Shown piece after piece: positions 1 through 5,385 of a stretch of DNA of 7,985 nucleotides. The DNA comes from Halobacteriales archaeon SW_5_68_122 (lineage in GTDB: Archaea; Halobacteriota; Halobacteria; Halobacteriales; Haloarculaceae). The notes beneath the pieces are model-generated. The model saw only the letters and a program-made list of their open reading frames with translations, was not told the DNA's origin and did not search any database. The position numbers and the translations under genes were made by a program. Positions within the stretch are counted from its first letter, which is position 1. Each line of letters opens with the position of its first letter. The DNA is taken from assembly GCA_003022815.1 (NCBI GenBank), contig PXSL01000068.1, positions 1,596-9,580 of the forward strand, in the 5' to 3' direction.

Positions 1-441
1 GACCAGTACGAGACCGACGAGTACCGCATCGACGAGCGCCGCGACGAGTTCCCCCCGTACCGCGGCACCCACCGCTTCGTCGTCAGGCTCGACGACCCAG
101 GGCGTGCCGGCGACGTCATCGACGCCGCGGCGAATGTCAGTGCCGAGGTACAGACCGTCCGGTTCACGCTGTCGGAGGACCGCCGCACCGACCTGCGGGA
201 GCGGGCCATCGAGGACGCCATGGCGGACGCGCGCTCGCAGGCCAACACCGTCGCGGCCAACGGCGGCCTGCAGGTGACGAGCGTCGTCGCCGTCGACGCC
301 TCCCAGCAGCGCTACCGGCCCGTCGAGTACGAGGCGGCCGCGCCGCTGACGGCCTCAGATGGCGGTAGCACGTCCGTCGAAACCGGCGACGTCAGCGTTA
401 GATATCAGGTGCGGGTGACCTACAACGCGACCCGCGCCTGA
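1..441 (+). CDS. SIMPL (DUF541) domain protein, C-terminal part
   Basis: The reading frame is open from the first base of the window and ends with TGA at 439-441, so this is the last 146 residues of a gene that starts outside the window. The visible part carries the typical C-terminal half of the SIMPL/DUF541 (YggE-like) domain. There is a helix with regularly spaced alanines (ERAIEDAMADARSQANTVAA, about residues 67-86), then the GLQVTSVVAVD strand, a variable proline-containing stretch, and a final VSVRYQVRVTYNA strand. SIMPL proteins are usually exported or envelope-associated, but their biochemical role is poorly defined. The signal peptide or lipobox, if present, would lie in the missing part. 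The family call is fairly secure from the pattern; the function remains unknown. The next gene starts 56 bp downstream with its own TATA-like box, so the two are probably not co-transcribed. Confidence 0.8.
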   Translation, partial: DQYETDEYRIDERRDEFPPYRGTHRFVVRLDDPGRAGDVIDAAANVSAEVQTVRFTLSEDRRTDLRERAIEDAMADARSQANTVAANGGLQVTSVVAVDASQQRYRPVEYEAAAPLTASDGGSTSVETGDVSVRYQVRVTYNATRA

Positions 442-468
442 CGGGCACCGCCCTCCCGAACGCTGTCG

Positions 469-474
469 CTTATG
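469..474 (+). promoter_or_regulatory. TATA-like box for the 150-aa hypothetical gene
   Basis: The sequence cttatg is an AT-rich island in a GC-rich gap and ends 23 nt before the ATG at 498. That is where an archaeal TATA box would sit for a transcript starting at or just before the start codon (leaderless mRNA). Inferred from spacing only. Confidence 0.45.
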
Positions 475-497
475 TCCTCGGCGCCCCTACCGCGGGT

Positions 498-950
498 ATG
501 GACGAGCGCACCGCCGGCGACTGGGACGAGGCCATCACACTGGCCCGGTCGCTCGACGACGACGTCGAGGTTCGGCTCTCGAAGTCGGTCGCGCCGACGC
601 TCCCGCCGGAACTGGACCTCCGGACGTCGAACTTCCCGTGGTCTATACACAAGGGCGCCGTTGCCGTCTACCGCAGGAACGAGCGCGACAGACACCTCCA
701 GATTCGGGAGTACCCCGCCCTCTGGGTCGTCTCGACGGACGGCTACAACCCCCGGTACCGGCCGCTGAAGCACGCCACCGTCGACATCCCTGCGACCATG
801 CTCATTGCGATGGGCGCGCTGACGCCCGTCCAGGGCTACCGGTGGGTGTTCGGCGGCCGCCTGCCATCGCCCGCCTCGACGCTCTCGCTCACGGCATCCG
901 CACTCGGCAAGGGCACCGAGGTCGGCCGGCGGCTGCTCCCACTGCCGTAA
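498..950 (+). CDS. conserved-looking hypothetical protein, 150 aa
   Basis: I do not recognise a named family. The protein has 150 residues, an acidic N-terminus (MDERTAGDWDEAI), a central part with many aromatic and charged residues (about 45-85, including NFPWSIHKGAVAVYRRN and REYPALWVVSTDGYNPRYRP), and a mildly hydrophobic C-terminal third rich in Ala, Leu and Gly that is not clearly a membrane helix. There are no cysteines, no nucleotide-binding loop and no signal peptide. Codon use matches the neighbouring genes, with strong G/C third positions, which supports it being coding. The ATG at 498 is chosen because a TATA-like cttatg lies 23 nt upstream, as expected for a leaderless haloarchaeal transcript. 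It converges on the minus-strand GTPase, whose stop lies 87 bp away. Confidence 0.7.
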   Translation: MDERTAGDWDEAITLARSLDDDVEVRLSKSVAPTLPPELDLRTSNFPWSIHKGAVAVYRRNERDRHLQIREYPALWVVSTDGYNPRYRPLKHATVDIPATMLIAMGALTPVQGYRWVFGGRLPSPASTLSLTASALGKGTEVGRRLLPLP

Positions 951-1037
951 TCGCTCGCTTCACCGAGCGGTCTCCCTGCTCACGGCTCCTTGCAGTCGCC
1001 GTTCGCACATAAGGTGGTCTCCCCCCGGTCGACCACC

Positions 1038-2015
1038 CTACTCCTCGAACGGCAGTTCGGGCTCGTACCCGATAGCCTCGACGGCAGCATCGATGACGGC
1101 CTCGACGTTCTCGCCGGTCTCGACGCTCATGTGGTGGTCGGCCCCGAGGTCCCGCGAGCGGTCGGCCTTGTTGCAGACGGTCAGCACGGGGACGTCGAAG
1201 CGGCCCTCGACCTCCGCGAGCAGCTCGAGCTGGTCCGCGAGCGGGTAGCCGCACTCCTCGCTGGCGTCGACGAGCACCACCACGGCGTCGGCCAGGTGCG
1301 TCAGCGCCGAGACGGCCTGCGATTCAATGGCGTTGCGCTCCTCGGCCGGCCGGTCCAGCAGTCCCGGGGTGTCGACGAGCTGATACCGGATGTGCTCGCG
1401 CTCGAGGTGACCGACGTTGATGTTGGTCGTCGTATAGGGGTAGGCGGCCGTCTCGTTGTCGGCGTTGGTCAGGGCGTTGACGAACGACGACTTGCCGACG
1501 TTAGGGTAGCCGGCGACGACGATGGCTGGCTCGTCGGCCCGGATGTCGGGCAGCGTCCGCAGTGCTTCGCGGGCCTCGCCGATGGTCAGCAGTTCCCCGG
1601 AGACGCCCTCGGTGACGTCCGCCAGCCGCGCGAACGCCTGCTTGCGGAGCTTCCGGGCCGTCTCGGTGTCGGCCGTCCGGATGCGCCCCTGGTACTCCCC
1701 CTTGAGGTCGTCGGCCTGCCGGCCGGCGTTCATCACGGCCGAGAGCGCCTGCCGGAGGTCGTCGACGCCGCCGACGTCGGCGTCCGCGAGCGTCGCGTCC
1801 GCGAGTTCGTAGTAGAACGAATCGACGTCGTCGAAGTCGGGCCAGGAGGTGACGACGTTCTCGAGGTTGTCCGAGAGGATGTTGCCCGCCGTCTGCAGCA
1901 TCGATTCCTGGGCCTCCTTGCCCTCCTTGGCCCGCCCCGCCCGCGCCGCCCGCGAGAACGCCTTGTCGACCAGCTCCTCCGACCGGGGCGTCGTCGGAAG
2001 CTCCTCGAAGTGCAT
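1038..2015 (-). CDS. Nog1-family (Obg-related) GTPase, 325 aa
   Basis: This is an Obg/Nog1-type P-loop GTPase; eukaryotic Nog1 acts in 60S ribosomal subunit assembly, and the archaeal relatives are presumed to have a ribosome-linked role. The N-terminal ~160 residues are the helical NOG1 N-terminal domain. The G domain follows with every motif visible: G1 GYPNVGKSS at 169-177, switch I YPYTTTNINVGH around 192-203, G3 DTPG at 215-218, G4 NKAD at 282-285, and a G5-like MSVETGENV at 296-304. The protein ends soon after the G domain, so the long C-terminal region of eukaryotic Nog1 is absent, as is usual in archaea. The open frame continues to 2321, but that extension is Arg/Pro-rich shadow sequence. 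The ATG at 2015 is preceded at 23 nt by a TATA-like cttttA, which fits a leaderless start. The gene is divergent from the DUF5518 gene. The family call is secure; the cellular role is inferred. Confidence 0.93.
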   Translation of the reverse strand: MHFEELPTTPRSEELVDKAFSRAARAGRAKEGKEAQESMLQTAGNILSDNLENVVTSWPDFDDVDSFYYELADATLADADVGGVDDLRQALSAVMNAGRQADDLKGEYQGRIRTADTETARKLRKQAFARLADVTEGVSGELLTIGEAREALRTLPDIRADEPAIVVAGYPNVGKSSFVNALTNADNETAAYPYTTTNINVGHLEREHIRYQLVDTPGLLDRPAEERNAIESQAVSALTHLADAVVVLVDASEECGYPLADQLELLAEVEGRFDVPVLTVCNKADRSRDLGADHHMSVETGENVEAVIDAAVEAIGYEPELPFEE

Positions 2016-2038
2016 ACCCTCGCTTGTGTGTCGGGCCC

Positions 2039-2044
2039 TAAAAG
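2039..2044 (-). promoter_or_regulatory. TATA-like box for the Nog1-family GTPase gene
   Basis: Reading on the minus strand, cttttA ends 23 nt before the ATG at 2015. The position fits an archaeal TATA box driving a leaderless transcript. Only spacing and composition support it. Confidence 0.5.
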
Positions 2045-2090
2045 CGCCGCGTATCGGCCCGCTTCGCTCCGAGCGGCGGCCTCGCCAGCG

Positions 2091-2096
2091 GTTTGA
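2091..2096 (+). promoter_or_regulatory. TATA-like box for the DUF5518-type gene
   Basis: The sequence gtttga ends 23 nt before the ATG at 2120. An upstream in-frame TTG at 2093 lies inside this box, which argues against that codon being the translation start. Confidence 0.45.
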
Positions 2097-2119
2097 CCGC
2101 CGGACGCCAACCCTCACGC

Positions 2120-2482
2120 ATGACCGACTGGAGGGCCGTCCTCGTCGGGTTCGTCGTCGGCATCGTCGCCAGCCTCTTCGTGTTCGCCCTGCCCATCGTC
2201 GGCCACGTCGGCGCGGGGCTGATCGCCGGCCTCGTCGCGGGACTGGTCGCCGGCGGGGGACTCGCAAGCGGCGCCTGGCACGGTCTGCTGGCCGGCGCGC
2301 TCGGTGGGCTGGTCGCGGCACTGGCGCTGGCGGCGTTCGTGACGCTGGTCAGGACGGCCGTCGGCGGGCCGGCCGGCGTCCTCGGCGGCCTCGGCGTCTT
2401 CGCGCTCGGCGCGGTCGTCGCCCTGCTGTTCGCCGTCGACAGCGCCATCGGCGGCGCTATTGGCGGGCTCCTGGCCGATTAA
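2120..2482 (+). CDS. DUF5518-type membrane protein, 120 aa
   Basis: A small, very hydrophobic, glycine- and alanine-rich protein with about four membrane segments: roughly residues 6-25 (VLVGFVVGIVASLFVFALPI), 30-47, 54-76 and 86-105, plus a glycine-rich tail. The stretch GGGLASGAWHGLLAGALGGL around 45-64 is the hallmark I associate with the haloarchaeal DUF5518 family (a G-x-G-S/A-G-A-x-H-G-L-L-A-G pattern). Function is unknown. Repeated small-residue motifs suggest tight helix packing or oligomer formation. The ATG at 2120 is preferred over an upstream TTG at 2093 because the TTG falls inside the apparent TATA box. The stop codon TAA at 2480-2482 is overlapped by the TATA-like box of the next gene, so the two genes are probably transcribed separately although they lie close together. 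Confidence 0.8.
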   Translation: MTDWRAVLVGFVVGIVASLFVFALPIVGHVGAGLIAGLVAGLVAGGGLASGAWHGLLAGALGGLVAALALAAFVTLVRTAVGGPAGVLGGLGVFALGAVVALLFAVDSAIGGAIGGLLAD

Positions 2483-2483
2483 G
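2477..2483 (+). promoter_or_regulatory. TATA-like box for the ASCH gene, overlapping the upstream stop codon
   Basis: The sequence gattaag spans the TAA stop of the DUF5518-type gene and ends 23 nt before the ATG at 2507. The spacing fits a leaderless transcript of the ASCH gene. Confidence 0.45.
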
Positions 2484-2506
2484 TGGCCGGGGGCCTCACG
2501 CCCGGT

Positions 2507-2827
2507 ATGGCACGCATCGACGCCGACGCGCTGCTCCCGAATGACCGTGTCAAGCAGGCCGCCCTCGCTGGCGAGGTGACACAGCTCAGCCGCGGCGGGT
2601 CGAACCGCTACGCCGAACCGGGCGACACCTTCGAACTCGACGGCACCGTCTTCGAGGTGACCACAGTCGAGGAGCGGACGCTCGGCGACCTGACCGACGC
2701 CGACGCGAAGCGCGAGGGTTCGCCCTCGCTGGACGCCTACCGGGCGCGCATGGAGAGGGTCCACCCCGGCGACTTCCAGTGGGACGAGACCAGCGAGATA
2801 CGCTCCTACCGGTTCGAACCCAGGTAA
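2507..2827 (+). CDS. ASCH domain protein, 106 aa
   Basis: The protein matches the ASCH superfamily, a PUA-like beta-barrel fold proposed to bind RNA. Visible hallmarks are the early RYAEPGDTFELDGTVFEVTTV strand pair (about residues 34-54), then ERTLGDLTDADAKREGSPSL (56-75), where the D-A-x-x-E-G element is the conserved turn after the barrel strand, and a C-terminal segment ending in IRSYRFEPR. The length (106 aa) is typical for stand-alone ASCH proteins in haloarchaea. The open frame reaches back to a GTG at 2483, directly after the previous stop, but the ATG at 2507 fits the TATA-like gattaag 23 nt upstream. The substrate is unknown; an RNA or modified-nucleoside role is inferred from the fold only. 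Confidence 0.85.
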   Translation: MARIDADALLPNDRVKQAALAGEVTQLSRGGSNRYAEPGDTFELDGTVFEVTTVEERTLGDLTDADAKREGSPSLDAYRARMERVHPGDFQWDETSEIRSYRFEPR

Positions 2828-2835
2828 CCGCCGCG

Positions 2836-2842
2836 CTTTTGA
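2836..2842 (+). promoter_or_regulatory. TATA-like box for the 69-aa hypothetical gene
   Basis: The sequence cttttga lies just after the ASCH stop and ends 23 nt before the ATG at 2866, the spacing expected of a leaderless archaeal transcript. Confidence 0.5.
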
Positions 2843-2865
2843 TTTTCCGTGATGAATCCGCGCGT

Positions 2866-3075
2866 ATGATTGCCCCTGCAGATCGGATTGTCGGCGCCCT
2901 CCGCGAGTTCTTCGAGGACGAACGCGAGTCCATCGTCGTATACGCCGACCCCGACGGCGAGACGGTGCTCCACGAGGGGCCGGCGACGATCCGGGCCAAC
3001 GGCTGGGTCGAACTGCCGAGCGGCCGGCTGCTGTCGCCGTCGTCGGTCCACCATATCGACACCTACGACGGGTAG
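2866..3075 (+). CDS. small acidic hypothetical protein, 69 aa
   Basis: I do not recognise a named family. The protein starts with a short amphipathic helix (DRIVGALREFFEDERES, about residues 6-22), followed by what look like several short beta strands (SIVVYAD, TVLHEGPATI, GWVELPSGRLLSP, SVHHIDTYDG). That suggests a small barrel-like domain. It is acidic, has no cysteine and no membrane segment. The longer open frame from a GTG at 2779 runs inside the ASCH gene and is rejected; the ATG at 2866 has a well-placed TATA-like box. Third-position G/C bias is typical of the region. The stop TAG at 3073-3075 lies 3 bp from an inverted-repeat element that separates it from the convergent hisE gene. 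Confidence 0.7.
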   Translation: MIAPADRIVGALREFFEDERESIVVYADPDGETVLHEGPATIRANGWVELPSGRLLSPSSVHHIDTYDG

Positions 3076-3078
3076 CTC

Positions 3079-3187
3079 ATACTGCCGGCTGTAATTCTTT
3101 CAACGTTCCCGGCGATATTCCGCCAGATACCGTTCAGAACCCGATTTTTCGAACGAGACCGCTTCACGTAGTTACAGCCGGCAGTAT
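3079..3187. repeat. 109-bp element with perfect 16-bp inverted terminal repeats (MITE-like or structured element)
   Basis: The left end 3079-3094 (atactgccggctgtaa) is the exact reverse complement of the right end 3172-3187. The interior has further potential hairpins: ggcg at 3111-3114 with cgcc at 3121-3124, and cgttc at 3131-3135 with gaacg at 3151-3155. It also has the small palindromes aacgtt (3102-3107) and ttcgaa (3148-3153). A single strand could therefore fold as a long outer stem enclosing two hairpins. By hand count it is about 50% GC, clearly lower than the surrounding genes, and it has no coding potential. It starts 3 bp after one stop codon and its last base is part of the hisE stop codon. 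No target-site duplication is obvious. It could be a non-autonomous mobile element, a dispersed intergenic repeat, or a bidirectional transcription terminator or processing signal. Confidence 0.65.
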
Positions 3188-3495
3188 CAGCGCCGGTCCC
3201 GGAGTTCCGCCCGAAGCTCCGACAGCTCGACGTCCTTCATCGACAGCAGCACGAGCAGGTGGTAGACGATGTCGGCGGTCTCGTGGACGAGCTCCGCCTC
3301 GTCGTCGTCCTTGGCCGCCAGGACGAGTTCGGTCGTCTCCTCGCCCAGTTTCTCCAGCACTGCGTTCTCGCCCTTCTCGTGGGTGAAAAGCGACGCGGTG
3401 TAGGAGTCCTCCGGCAGTTCGGCCTTTCGGGACTCGACGACCTCGAACAGCTCCGCCAGCACCGCGTCGATGTCGTCGTCGGTTCCGTCGCTCAT
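3187..3495 (-). CDS. hisE: phosphoribosyl-ATP pyrophosphatase HisE, 102 aa
   Basis: HisE hydrolyses phosphoribosyl-ATP to phosphoribosyl-AMP and pyrophosphate, the second step of histidine biosynthesis, in the cytoplasm. The protein shows the all-alpha MazG-like HisE fold and its signatures: SYTASLFTHEKGENAVLEKL (31-50), the metal-binding GEETTELVLAAK (51-62, with E52, E53 and E56), and ELVHETADIVYHLLVLL (68-84, with E72 and D75). Its length is normal for a stand-alone HisE. The start is the ATG at 3495, which overlaps the TGA of the upstream nuclease gene as ATGA. A ggag-type Shine-Dalgarno-like sequence (plus strand 3504-3508) lies about 8 nt before it, so translation is probably coupled to that gene rather than leaderless. 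The TGA stop at 3187-3189 shares one base with the inverted-repeat element. No other his genes are in the window, as expected for haloarchaea with scattered his genes. Confidence 0.95.
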   Translation of the reverse strand: MSDGTDDDIDAVLAELFEVVESRKAELPEDSYTASLFTHEKGENAVLEKLGEETTELVLAAKDDDEAELVHETADIVYHLLVLLSMKDVELSELRAELRDRR

Positions 3496-3845
3496 ATCAT
3501 CAGCTCCCTGATGTCGTCGAGGTCGTCGTACTCGTCGGCCGGTTCGCTGCCGGCCTCGAACACCGACGGCTCGATCTCGATGTCGGCGTCGGTCCGGGCG
3601 GCCAGCGCCAGCGAGTCGCTCGGGCGGGCGTCGACGACGGCCTCGCCCCGCGGCGTGTCGAGGTGGAGGTCCGCGACGTAGGTGCCGTCGTCCAGGTCGG
3701 CGACGACGACCCGCTCGACCCGGCCGCCCAGTTCCTCCATCACGTCGAGCAGGAGGTCGTGGGTCATCGGGCGGCCGATGTCCTCGGCGTCGAGCCCGCG
3801 GGCGATGCTTGTGGCCTCCTCGACGCCGATGAAGATGGGGAGCAC
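3492..3845 (-). CDS. DUF151 / bifunctional nuclease family protein, apparently missing its N-terminus, 117 aa
   Basis: The protein carries most of the DUF151 (bifunctional nuclease) domain: LPIFIGVEEATSIARGL (2-18), RPMTHDLLLDVMEELGGRVE (25-44), DLDDGTYVADLHL (50-62), and the signature VVDARPSDSLALAARTDADI (70-89). It ends with an acidic tail. Plant and bacterial members have been reported to have RNase/DNase activity; the archaeal function is not established. Family members normally carry about 25-30 further N-terminal residues (a first strand of the type VPVVVL). Here the upstream frame is Arg/Pro-rich noise with no ATG, GTG or TTG in frame until inside the cold shock gene. The GTG at 3845 is therefore the most plausible start, and a cttttg TATA-like box 25 nt upstream agrees. 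Either the gene is naturally short or a deletion removed its start. It overlaps hisE by four bases (ATGA), indicating a two-gene operon. Confidence 0.75.
   Translation of the reverse strand: MLPIFIGVEEATSIARGLDAEDIGRPMTHDLLLDVMEELGGRVERVVVADLDDGTYVADLHLDTPRGEAVVDARPSDSLALAARTDADIEIEPSVFEAGSEPADEYDDLDDIRELMI
3504..3508 (-). promoter_or_regulatory. Shine-Dalgarno-like site for hisE
   Basis: Reading on the minus strand, gggag lies inside the 3' end of the DUF151 gene and about 8 nt before the hisE ATG. hisE has no promoter-like box of its own, so a ribosome binding site is expected for this internal cistron. Confidence 0.5.
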
Positions 3846-3870
3846 CGCCTCGTCGTCCCCCGCCGAGGAG

Positions 3871-3876
3871 CAAAAG
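3871..3876 (-). promoter_or_regulatory. TATA-like box for the DUF151-hisE operon
   Basis: Reading on the minus strand, cttttg ends 25 nt before the GTG at 3845. This supports both that start codon and a promoter between the cold shock gene and the DUF151 gene. Confidence 0.45.
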
Positions 3877-3990
3877 CCCGTCCCTCGCAGCGCGGGCGAA
3901 AGCGGCCGCTCGCGGGCGGTACGAGCAAACCTCAGCGGTCGGCGTCGCCGCTGGCCGCCCGTCTCGAGGGGTCGGCGTCGGTGCCGAGCG

Positions 3991-4185
3991 TTACAGGCGG
4001 GTGAGGTTCTCGGCCCGCGGACCCTTCTCCGCCTCGACGATCTCGAACTCGACCTCCTGGCCCTCCTCGAGGTCCGGGCCGCCGATATCCTCCATGTGGA
4101 AGAAGACGTCCTCGTCCGCCTCGTCGGTCTCGATGAAGCCGTAGCCGCCGGTGTCGTTGAAGAAATCGACCGTTCCAGTTGCCAT
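3991..4185 (-). CDS. cspA: CspA-family cold shock protein, 64 aa
   Basis: A single cold shock domain, a five-stranded beta barrel that binds single-stranded RNA and DNA. The two nucleic-acid-binding motifs are visible: RNP1 as GGYGFIE at 13-19 and RNP2 as DVFFHMED at 26-33. The N-terminus MATGTVDFFNDT corresponds to the usual MxxGTVKWFN, with Asp replacing Lys and Phe replacing Trp. The whole protein is strongly acidic, as in other haloarchaeal Csp proteins. The length is standard and the domain looks intact. The ATG at 4185 is preceded by a TATA-like attat about 28 nt upstream, so it probably has its own promoter and a short or absent leader. It lies downstream of the MFS gene on the same strand and about 145 bp upstream of the DUF151 start. 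Haloarchaea usually carry several csp paralogues, so the gene symbol is at family level. Confidence 0.93.
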   Translation of the reverse strand: MATGTVDFFNDTGGYGFIETDEADEDVFFHMEDIGGPDLEEGQEVEFEIVEAEKGPRAENLTRL

Positions 4186-4213
4186 CTCACCTCACTACTG
4201 AGCGGCCCGACGC

Positions 4214-4218
4214 ATAAT
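4214..4218 (-). promoter_or_regulatory. TATA-like box for the cold shock gene
   Basis: Reading on the minus strand, attat (within gattatgc) lies in the MFS-csp gap and ends 28 nt before the csp ATG. It suggests transcription independent of the MFS gene. Confidence 0.5.
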
Positions 4219-4277
4219 CCTTGCGAGACGACGCATCTTTGCTCTTGACGGACGAGCGCGCCGGAGCCGGCCGCTCG

Positions 4278-5348
4278 TCACCACTCGTCGGTCAACAGCA
4301 AGACGGGCGTGACGACGAGGATGCCGACCAGCGCGGCGAACCCGACAGCGAAGTCGAACCGGTCGGCGACGACGCCGACGAACGCCGGCCCGAGGCTGCC
4401 GACCCCGAGAAACAGCGTCCGTGCGGCCCCGAGGTCCGCCCCGGCGTCGGCGCTCGGGGCGGCGTCCAGTAGGATGGCGTCGATGACCGGGAACTGGGCC
4501 TTGTAGCCGAACGCGAAGACAACGATGGCGGCGCCGACGGCCAGCGACGACCCGGCGACGACGAGGGCGCCCAGCGCGGCGGCCGCCAGGACCATCCCGC
4601 CAGCGGCGACGCGGCGGCGCGGGAACTGGTCGCTGAGGGCTCCGGCAGCCGGCTTGACCGCGACCCCAAAGATGAAAAGTAGCGCGTAGGTGCCGCCCGC
4701 CAGCGCCGCCGAGAACCCCTTGGCCACGCGGAGGTACTCCGGCAGGAAGTTCAGCACGCCGTTGACCATGAAGTAGAAGCAGACGAAGGCAGCGATACTG
4801 CGGCGCTGTCGCGGCGTCGCCAGCAGTCGCCGGAGCGTCGCGACGACGGCCAGTTCCGACCGGCCGACGGCGTAGGGTTCGCGGTTCCAGACGGCGAACA
4901 GCACGAGCAGTCCGAACAGCAGGAACACGCCCAGCGCCTGTCCCCGGCGCTCGACGAACAGGTCCGACAGCAGCGCTCGCGAAGGAATAGCGTACAGTCC
5001 CTTGCCGACACCGAAGACGGCCAGGCCGACGAGCAGCGACCCGAAGCCGGCGGCGCCGCCGACGAGCAGACAGCCGATACCGAGGACGATGAACGAGGGC
5101 GCAAGCAGCGCCGCCCGGCCCCAGTCGTCCGAGAGCCGGCCGCTCGGGTACTGGAAGGCGGCGTACACGCCCTGGAAGACTGTCAGGGCGACGCCGGCCT
5201 CCGACAGCGACAGCCCGAGATCGGCCCGTATCTCCGGCAGCAGCGGCGGCACCGCAAAGCGGGCCAATTGCAGGGCCGCCCACGCCAGCGCCGTCACCGC
5301 CAACATCCGGCCGGCGTACCCGCCGAACAGCCGGTCGTCGTCGCTCAC
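4278..5348 (-). CDS. MFS transporter, apparently one helix short, 356 aa
   Basis: A major facilitator superfamily secondary transporter in the cytoplasmic membrane; the substrate is unknown. Visible parts are TM1 (about 15-36), TM2 (50-68), the motif-A-type loop PSGRLSDDWGR (68-78), TM3 (80-100), TM4 (102-124), a hydrophobic segment at 137-153, the central loop NREPYAVGR (155-163), and a C-terminal half with six helices (185-205, 212-232, 248-266, 269-290, 308-327, 333-352) that includes the second loop AGALSDQFPRRR (235-246). Between TM4 and the central loop only one helix fits, where an MFS fold needs two (TM5 and TM6). The 356-residue length is about 40 below usual. Residues 136-153 (GQALGVFLLFGLLVLFAV) look like the start of TM5 joined to the end of TM6, so an in-frame internal deletion is likely. 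The GTG start at 5348 is chosen because the 23 residues upstream to an ATG at 5417 look non-coding; that start remains possible. Confidence 0.85.
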   Translation of the reverse strand: MSDDDRLFGGYAGRMLAVTALAWAALQLARFAVPPLLPEIRADLGLSLSEAGVALTVFQGVYAAFQYPSGRLSDDWGRAALLAPSFIVLGIGCLLVGGAAGFGSLLVGLAVFGVGKGLYAIPSRALLSDLFVERRGQALGVFLLFGLLVLFAVWNREPYAVGRSELAVVATLRRLLATPRQRRSIAAFVCFYFMVNGVLNFLPEYLRVAKGFSAALAGGTYALLFIFGVAVKPAAGALSDQFPRRRVAAGGMVLAAAALGALVVAGSSLAVGAAIVVFAFGYKAQFPVIDAILLDAAPSADAGADLGAARTLFLGVGSLGPAFVGVVADRFDFAVGFAALVGILVVTPVLLLTDEW

Positions 5349-5385
5349 GGTCGGACCCGCGAGGGGCGAGCACTTCGTTCCACGG

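Noticed and set aside
990..2096. Long plus-strand open frame (368 codons) opposite the GTPase gene
   Set aside because: It is the antisense shadow of a G/C-rich gene. The composition is Val/Gly/Arg-rich without domains, while the minus strand encodes all five G motifs of a Nog1-type GTPase.
2016..2321. N-terminal extension of the GTPase frame to 2321
   Set aside because: The extra 102 residues are almost entirely Arg, Pro and Gly, overlap the DUF5518-type gene on the other strand, and lie upstream of a promoter-like box placed for the ATG at 2015.
2779..2865. GTG start at 2779 for the 69-aa protein
   Set aside because: It lies within the ASCH gene, and the box at 2836-2842 is correctly spaced for the ATG at 2866.
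3079..3187. tRNA or small CRISPR-like array in the low-GC gap
   Set aside because: There is no CCA-type acceptor stem, anticodon loop or T-loop consensus, and the repeat is a single inverted pair rather than spaced direct repeats.
3846..4190. Extension of the DUF151 frame to an ATG at 4190 through the cold shock gene
   Set aside because: The extension is Ser/Arg-rich shadow sequence and would overlap the whole cspA gene; no family N-terminus is found in it.
4195..5373. 392-codon minus-strand frame overlapping the MFS gene
   Set aside because: It is Arg/Gly/Pro-rich and lacks any domain; the overlapping frame 4278-5348 encodes clear membrane helices and MFS loops.
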